Assembly (NCBI GenBank): GCA_025667525.1
Contig: JANFOE010000583.1
Location: 1-64,000 of the forward strand
Direction of reading: 5' to 3'
Origin: Glebionis coronaria
Taxonomy: Eukaryota; Streptophyta; Magnoliopsida; Asterales; Asteraceae
Length of the DNA stretch: 64,000 nt
The notes beneath the pieces were generated by a model. That model made no database searches. It had not been told where the DNA came from and saw only the letters and a program-made list of their open reading frames with translations. This document shows, one piece after another, positions 58,184-64,000 of the stretch. The translations under genes were made by a program, and so were the position numbers. The first letter of the stretch is position 1. Each line of letters opens with the position of its first letter.

Positions 58184-61081
58184 TTAGTTTTCTTTGGGAA
58201 CCCAAGCCTTGGAAGACTTGGATTCATCTGGTTGTTCAACAAGAACAGACTTGGTTCTCATAACAACCCCATTTTCATCCCTTTTTGAATGAAATTCCCA
58301 GTTAACCCCAATTGGTGTTGACATTGCTTTTGAAATATAATGAAACCTGTTGCATGTCATAGAAACACCAGTAGAATTAGAGTTTTGGTCTTGTTTTGGT
58401 CTCCATGTTAAGCTAGTAGAAGCTTTAGACCTATTTCCCTGTGGTTGCAAATACCTAGGTTTGGCAGTGTGTCTGTCAGCGCTGAAATTGTTCTTGTCAG
58501 CGCCCCGATTGCCTTTATCAGCGTTGAACCTAGGGTTTGCTACAGGAACCCATTGCCTATTGGACCAAGTGTTTGACTTTTGAAAAGGTCTTAGGCCTTG
58601 TGTGTTAGACCCTCTAGAAAAGAATGGGGCTGGTCTAACAACTTGTGAACTTTTGTTCACAAAGGTATTGGGTCTGACAGTGTTTGACCTATGTTGACTT
58701 TTGTCAGCGCTGAAATGGTTCCTATCAGCGTTGACATTGGAAGCGTTGACACATCTGTATGCCAAATGTGAGAAGCTACCACATGTGTAACAAGCTTTTC
58801 TAGACATAGTCTTAGGTCTAGAAACAAAGAAGCCTGTTCCAGGGTTACTAACTTGGCTTTTTGGTGACCTAGTATTCCTATACATCTCTGCATACTTAAC
58901 ACTAGGTTTTCTAACAATTTGTGGGCCAAGGTCAACAGCTTTGCCAGTGGTAGGGTGTGTGATCTTAATAGGTTTAGGATCATTGGACTCCACAATATTA
59001 TGGCTCATGATTGGTGTGGGCTCATTTGGACTTTCACACAACAACCCTCCCTTAACAAACAAAGTGTGGTTAGCTTTCTTCCACTCATCTAGGTCAGTCA
59101 GTTTTTGCTTGTATTCCTCAACTGGGGAAGTCACTCTAGGTGGAGGAATAAATTCCTTCTCTTGAAGTTCTGGGAAGCCAGTCCAAGATAAGTCCTTTGA
59201 TTGGACACCATAGAAATCCCCAGCTGGTGGTGGAACACCAGTATAATCTGTCATCCCAATCCCACTCATATCCTTAGAGTCTCTTTGTTTACTAACACAC
59301 TCTCCTAGAGATTGTGTGGCCTTATCAAATCTCTGGATTTTAAGACTCACATTATCTTTATTTTTGTTAGCCTCCTCTAACTGAGCTATCAAATCAAGAT
59401 TAACCCTATTTACTATATCTTGAATATCTTTACTCTGATGTAACTCATGTTTTAAGATATTTATTTGATCCTTCAAATCAAACTCCATTTTCTTATACTC
59501 AGCTACTGTCTTTTCTGTTTGGGTAAGAGCAATTTGATAATTAGATACTTTGCATCTTTCAGTACTTGCCTCATCTAATAATTTTACTATCTCTTGATTT
59601 AGTTTTTCAGCATTTAAACGACAACCCTTAGAACAGAAAGCATCATCATATACCTCATTATCAGATGAAGAGGAGGAGTGTGCCATGAGAGCATATTCAA
59701 CATGCTCTTCTTTAACTTCAACAACCAAAGCTCTGTCCTCTTCCTCATCCTTAGCCATCCAGCTCCAGTCCCATCCTCCAACACCATCAATTTGATGAAC
59801 AGCAACCATGGCCTTGGGATCTTGGCTCTTAACCATTTGGCTTGAGGGCTTACCAGCATCAGATCTTCTTGGAGATCTACATTCCCTCATAAAGTGCCCC
59901 ATCCGATGGCAATTGTAGCACTCAACCTTTGATTTGTCAAATCCAGCAACATCCTTAGCATTAAAGGTCATCTTCTTCTTGAACCTTTTATTAAACCTGT
60001 TTGCTCTTAAACTTACAAGAGCCATAGTCCACTTGATGTCCATCTCTTCCAATTGTTCATCGCTTATCTGCTCAAGATCTTCATATGTAATCCTTGAATC
60101 ACTGGGCAAAGAAGCAATGAATGCACACACAGTATCTAGATCTAAACCAGCAGGTTTAATTCTATCAGCGCCAAAGTTGTGTGTGTCAGCGCTTGAGTAT
60201 AAAGCGTTGACAGGATATGATCCAGCGCTGACAGACTGACATCCAGCGCTGACACCTTGAGATCCAGTGGCTGGATGTCCATAGAAGTTCATGGAATCAA
60301 ATTGGCCTTCACTTTGTGAGAAGAAGGCCATGTTACTGCTGGAAGATTTATTATCACTATCCAAAAGCCATTCATTCTCCAACAGTCTTAGTTTGTTGAA
60401 GATGTCATCAAACCTGGAGGTCTTGTGGGTGTTATTGACAAGAATGGATCTTGTCTCAATCTTACATACATCACCAAGGCTTTTGAGAAAAGTAGCATTC
60501 AATTCAGGGTCATCAATCTGTGTTCCCATGAAGGAAAGTTGACTTGTGATGTCAAGAAGTCTACTTCTCACACTGCTGAGATTCTCATTGGGTTGAGCTT
60601 TAAAGACAACATACTCATGCAAGAGTTGCTTCTTCTTTTCTTCTTTTGTGTCAGCATTGCCACCATGTGCTACTTCAAGAGCTTCCCAAAGCTCTTTTGC
60701 AGACTCAAAGCGTTTGTACTTGTGCTGATTCTCATGACCTAGGGCGTGTTTCATGATATTCAAGATTTTCATGTCCACCCTCTTCTTGGCTATGTCTTCA
60801 ACAGATACAGCTCTCCCATCTCCAGGCTTTTCCTTCTTATCAGCTTCAGGACAATTAGGAACAGCTGTTCTTGTGGCAATAGCAGCAGCAATCTTTCGTG
60901 CTTTGTCGAATGTGTTCCCATATTCGACAATCTCCCAAAGAGTGTAGTCATGAATAGCTATATATTGCTCAAAATTGGACTTCCAAAGCTCAAAGTTCCT
61001 GGCATCAAACATGGGAATTTTGATACTAGGATTTGAGGAGTTGTTTTGTAGCAAAGCAGCAGGTTGATCTGTGCCAGACAT
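58184..61081 (-). CDS. Copia gag (965 codons)
   Basis: ATG at 61081 lies about 95 bp inside the primer site. N-terminal UBN2/gag domain (IPMFDARNFELWKSNFEQYI, LWEALEVAHGGNADTKEEKK, LSSVRSRLLDITSQLSFMG). Two CX2CX4HX4C knuckles follow: CYNCHRMGHFMREC about midway and CYTCGSFSHLAYRC late. Between them is a predicted coiled coil (LNQEIVKLLDEA, YKKMEFDLKDQINILKHEL). NADK/SADR units are scattered in the C-terminal third. About twice the length of a typical Copia gag, so the region after the first knuckle may have a separate job in particle structure. Confidence 0.9.
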   Translation of the reverse strand: MSGTDQPAALLQNNSSNPSIKIPMFDARNFELWKSNFEQYIAIHDYTLWEIVEYGNTFDKARKIAAAIATRTAVPNCPEADKKEKPGDGRAVSVEDIAKKRVDMKILNIMKHALGHENQHKYKRFESAKELWEALEVAHGGNADTKEEKKKQLLHEYVVFKAQPNENLSSVRSRLLDITSQLSFMGTQIDDPELNATFLKSLGDVCKIETRSILVNNTHKTSRFDDIFNKLRLLENEWLLDSDNKSSSSNMAFFSQSEGQFDSMNFYGHPATGSQGVSAGCQSVSAGSYPVNALYSSADTHNFGADRIKPAGLDLDTVCAFIASLPSDSRITYEDLEQISDEQLEEMDIKWTMALVSLRANRFNKRFKKKMTFNAKDVAGFDKSKVECYNCHRMGHFMRECRSPRRSDAGKPSSQMVKSQDPKAMVAVHQIDGVGGWDWSWMAKDEEEDRALVVEVKEEHVEYALMAHSSSSSDNEVYDDAFCSKGCRLNAEKLNQEIVKLLDEASTERCKVSNYQIALTQTEKTVAEYKKMEFDLKDQINILKHELHQSKDIQDIVNRVNLDLIAQLEEANKNKDNVSLKIQRFDKATQSLGECVSKQRDSKDMSGIGMTDYTGVPPPAGDFYGVQSKDLSWTGFPELQEKEFIPPPRVTSPVEEYKQKLTDLDEWKKANHTLFVKGGLLCESPNEPTPIMSHNIVESNDPKPIKITHPTTGKAVDLGPQIVRKPSVKYAEMYRNTRSPKSQVSNPGTGFFVSRPKTMSRKACYTCGSFSHLAYRCVNASNVNADRNHFSADKSQHRSNTVRPNTFVNKSSQVVRPAPFFSRGSNTQGLRPFQKSNTWSNRQWVPVANPRFNADKGNRGADKNNFSADRHTAKPRYLQPQGNRSKASTSLTWRPKQDQNSNSTGVSMTCNRFHYISKAMSTPIGVNWEFHSKRDENGVVMRTKSVLVEQPDESKSSKAWVPKEN

Positions 61082-61174
61082 GATGTTTTTAGGGTTTTGA
61101 GAATTTTAGGGTTTTTAGGGTTTTTGGTGTTTTAGGGTTCTTGCGTTACTTAAAGATCAAAAGTTTCTCAACAA

Positions 61175-61186
61175 GCTCTGATACCA
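61175..61186 (-). other. Primer binding site of the Copia element
   Basis: TGGTATCAGAGC on the minus strand, two bases inside the 5' LTR. Initiator tRNA-Met type. Confidence 0.92.
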
Positions 61187-61188
61187 CT

Positions 61189-61723
61189 TGTTGATCCCAA
61201 ACTTAGATCGATTAAGCTTTGTGTATACGAGATTAGATCAAGTACTACACGTAGAGAAACCTTTGCTTATGAATAAAGTAACAAAGTGTTATGCGGAATT
61301 AACACTTGATCTAAAACACAAAGATGTTAAACAAACTTTCACTTGTATTAGAATAATCGTACTTGATTACAATGAAAGAGGTTTAACTTGCGAATACTTA
61401 TGAAAACTGATATATTAACTTTAACCTAAAAGACCTTCTTTTATAGATCAAGAAGTCTTGTACAATAAGCTACGAATCAACTATTCTAGGTAAAGATAAT
61501 AATGGAAAATACAATGTCGTGCTTATCTTTACCATACATAAATAAAGAAACAAATAAACAAAAAGATTCGTATGAAGATATTCCATCAGTGTCAATCTTC
61601 AAGGCTATCAGCGTTGACTTCTTCAATGTCAACGCTTGGCTGTCAGCGTCCAATGTCTTCCTATCAGCGCTTGAAGTCTTCTTATCAACGTCTAGTGAAC
61701 TGACCCATATCTTATTCCCAACA
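61189..61723 (-). repeat. 5' LTR of the Copia element
   Basis: 535 bp, two differences from the 3' LTR by eye. One of them changes a TCAGCG motif to TCAACG. Confidence 0.94.
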
Positions 61724-61728
61724 GTTTC

Positions 61729-62634
61729 GGTCAATAAATGGGTCATATTGAATCGGTTTTCGTATTTTCGAAACTTGGTTAGACCCGTCAGGTTCGGGGT
61801 GATTCGGGTCAACCCGGTTCTCAAGACCCGACCGGGTTTTGATTTTTTTTTGTTTTTTTTAAATATAAACTTTACGTATTCGCGATGAAATTTTATTTTT
61901 ACGTATTATATTGGTTGATAAATATTTTATATGTTCAATATACGGAAGTTTTCAGATGTTTATATATAATTTTTGTTAATTATTTAAAATATAAAGAACT
62001 TTTTTTTTAGAAAACCAGTTGACCCATATCAACTCGGGTTGATCCGGATCAGATGACTTGACCGGGTCGATCTAAAACATTAAACATTATACTATCATGA
62101 GTGCAATAAGGTAAAAGTTATACAATACCATCGTACTTATTAAAATATGCCGACTTTAAACATTTACTAATTAATCTTATGATTTTACTATTATACTTCT
62201 AAATGCACCAATATAAGTCTGAAATAACTATATTACCCTTTTAAATGACTATACCTATGTCTTGTTAAAAATGTTCAATTTTCTTTTTCGCAACCACTCC
62301 GATTCCTTTAACGAGCGTTGTACTAATGTGGGGCGGCACCCAAAAATCCACATGCGAATAATTCAAGAAATTAGTAAATACTGAATACTTACACTAAATA
62401 ATCTCCATGTCACTTGGTTCAGTTGGGTTCTCGGGTAGAACTAATTAATAAACACCCGTATGTTGAGCTGCACATTTTGTCCAGTTAAAAAAACTTGTAA
62501 TTATCACTGCAATATTACAAAAACAATATTGTCACAATAAAAATATCAATCTTTGAACTAAACAATTTAGAACCAATTTCTTCACAGAGAATCTGAGTTT
62601 CGGCTAGTTGCCACCCATTGAACCTGTCTTGTGT
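61729..62634. other. Intergenic, remnant of the Copia target
   Basis: CCCGGTT/GGGTCAAC-rich sequence here continues the sequence left of 49641 (GTTGGGTCAATCAGTTGATC), so the Copia element landed in an older GGGTCAA-rich repeat. The rest is AT-rich with no gene. Confidence 0.45.
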
Positions 62635-62808
62635 TGGGTGTTTGTTATTGCTTTTTTACTTTTATATTTGTGCTTATGAGTAGCTGTTTTTCTGCTTTCG
62701 AAAAAGCACATAAGCACAAATCTGCACAAAGTGTTTGGATGAGAAGCTGTTTTTCTGCTTAAAAAGAGATGAGCACGACAGAAGAAAAAATAAGCAATGC
62801 CAACACCC
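62635..62808. mobile_element. Short GGTGTTTG MITE near B3 paralogue 2
   Basis: GGGTGTTTGTTATTGCTT at the left pairs with AAGCAATGCCAACACCC at the right. It also has an internal inverse repeat around AGCTGTTTTTCTGCTT. It has the same tip family as the three elements in the intron of the left B3 gene. The TTA flank is not preserved here. Confidence 0.5.
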
Positions 62809-62958
62809 TAGGCATACAAATCATTTTGTCGCTAAAAATAAACACACAAATGGTGCTACGCTTTTTATTTATCTGCAAAGAGAAAATTACTAACTGAAAT
62901 TCATGGCTACATGAGGCATACAATCCATACATGTTCCTAAAATTCTATCATATAGAGA

Positions 62959-63933
62959 CTACCACGGTGCATCGACCAGCTCCTGAAACATGTTTTTATA
63001 TTTCTCAGTCTCTAAGGCAACTCTCGTCATCTCATCTTGAATGCGTTTAAGTTCATTAGCTGCCTCTGAGTAATTCAACATGATGGTTCTAAGTGCATGT
63101 ATATTGTCCCTTAGAAATTTAACCTTCATACCCAGACGTTGAAAAGCTTCCAAGGAATTATCCCACCTGTCAAGCTCTTCCTTGGTAGTGGTAGTGACCG
63201 TGCAATTCTTGATTTTGAGAGAAATGTTTACCGTTTCTCCAATCATACCCACCACTAACATGGAAGACTGGTGTTCCGGAACACTATTATGTAGAAACTC
63301 TTTCTCCTGGAAGCATAATCTGTAGTAACCCGATCTGATATCATCAGCAAACTCATGGTCAACGCAGAGACCATTGACCACAATGTGGAAGTCTTCGAAG
63401 GATTTGACTTCTTGGAACGAATAGGCTGGTAAACTGCAACTGTATTCACGTGCCACTGGGTAATCCTATACAGATACAGAAATACATTTCTTAGATATAA
63501 AAAAGGTCAAAAGAAAGTTAAGTTGATAAATTTATGGTAATCACTCATCCTTTTGGCATATGGAAACAAGTTTTTACATCTTGGATTGTGGGCTTTTTAC
63601 ATCCAATGCAGTTGCACTCCTTATAATGGACAGCTGTTCTGGGCTTCTTAGGGACCACAGTAAAAAAAAGAGACTCTGTGTGTTCACGTCTCTTTGGTCG
63701 TGAAGTCGATGCGACTGTTTCTATAGAAAAAATATTTTCAAAGAATTAATAAATGTAATGTAAGAAATTGGTTTTTGCATATCTTTGTGCCTTTCAAAAA
63801 AAAAATAAAAAAATTGAGTACCAGAAAATTGAAATTACTTACCAAAAGCCATTTGATTTGTTTGTGCTTCTACATTCGTAAGTCTCTGAGAACCATCAAC
63901 CTCATTCCCATTAATTTCCTTGATGATGTAAAC
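62959..63933 (-). CDS. Second B3-family gene, C-terminal exons (partial)
   Basis: Three exons of a minus-strand gene whose B3-coding exons lie beyond the right edge: 63933-63843, 63720-63578 and 63465-62959, phases 1, 0 and stop. The first begins VYIIKE, exactly where the B3 fold ends in the left gene, and has one NGNEVDGSQ unit instead of the eight-unit array. The last holds the same helical domain (MLVVGMIGETVNISLKIKN, LGMKVKFLRDNIHAL) and the same ending VDAPW. The middle exon is Lys/Arg- and Cys-rich (PKKPRTAVHY, CNCIGCKKP). Its donor at 63578/63577 was chosen because it keeps phase and avoids a TGA. Confidence 0.75.
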
Positions 63934-64000
63934 CTACAAACGTAAGATTAATAGTTAAACAAGCATGCTAATATTGTTTCTGTTATTAATCTCTAATAAA

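Larger units (their letters stand above)
49646..61723 (-). mobile_element. Complete 12.1-kb Copia retrotransposon with accessory ORFs
   Basis: Two 535-bp LTRs (TGTTGATCCC...TTCCCAACA) are flanked by a perfect TSD GTTTC (49641-49645 and 61724-61728). They differ at only two positions by eye (0.4 %). On the minus strand the order is 5' LTR (61189-61723), initiator tRNA-Met primer site, gag, protease-integrase, RT, RNase H, a 1.25-kb spacer, two accessory frames, polypurine tract, 3' LTR. Protease-integrase before RT marks Copia (Pseudoviridae type). The size, the large gag with two zinc knuckles and the downstream frames are unusual. The pol region has at least three in-frame breaks. Confidence 0.96.

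Noticed and set aside
58184..58583. A defined intron between gag and protease
   Set aside because: The acceptor-like motif is good, but I could not choose a donor at a realistic distance. Kept only as a finding.

Overview
The window is plant nuclear DNA, probably from a composite (Asteraceae). Two kinds of evidence point there. First, there are intron-containing host genes on the minus strand that encode a plant-specific B3-domain protein. Second, the rest is densely nested LTR retrotransposons and MITEs, including a 12-kb Copia element whose extra 3' reading frames resemble proteins I remember from Tanacetum-type Asteraceae annotations (recalled, not searched). I saw nothing bacterial, organellar or CRISPR-like.

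Layout. 1-576: end of an unidentified repeat with a TTCCGATGG motif. 577-3545: complete non-coding Copia-type LTR element (TSD AGTAT). 3551-6329: unclassified DNA, then the 3' half and 3' LTR of another non-coding Copia-like element. 6557-7220: hAT-like element. 7868-7996: SINE tail. 8177-15918 (minus): a seven-exon B3-domain gene whose reading frame stays consistent across all proposed junctions (623 codons). Its introns hold many MITEs and its sixth exon carries an in-frame array of about eight 63-bp units. About 17,000-34,138: an old plus-strand Athila-like Gypsy element, split by a complete minus-strand Athila-like Gypsy element at 20563-31453 (TSD CTCAC, 1,570-bp LTRs). 34,139-43,480: AT-rich DNA built from a long-inverted-repeat family with hairpin-tipped cores, plus a nested solo LTR and a MULE-type MITE. 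43484-47503: 4-kb solo LTR (TSD TTATA) carrying a 1-kb foldback element (9-bp TSD). 47,504-49,645: more repeat modules. 49646-61723 (minus): 12,078-bp Copia element (TSD GTTTC) with gag, protease-integrase, broken RT-RNase H and two accessory frames. 62959-63933 (minus): the last three exons of a second B3 gene that runs off the right edge.

The host content is therefore one tandem pair of B3 paralogues, in the same orientation and with the same C-terminus, separated by about 47 kb of mostly transposon DNA. The retroelements show clear nesting order. Both large ones have very similar LTR pairs (about 0.4 % and 1 % different by my eye count), yet both carry broken pol frames.

The least expected signal is a short motif, CGCTGAY on the element's coding strand. 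It is scattered some 30-40 times through the Copia element, in gag, linker, accessory frame, untranslated spacer and both LTRs. All alignments here were made by eye, so copy counts and outer limits of degenerate repeats are approximate.
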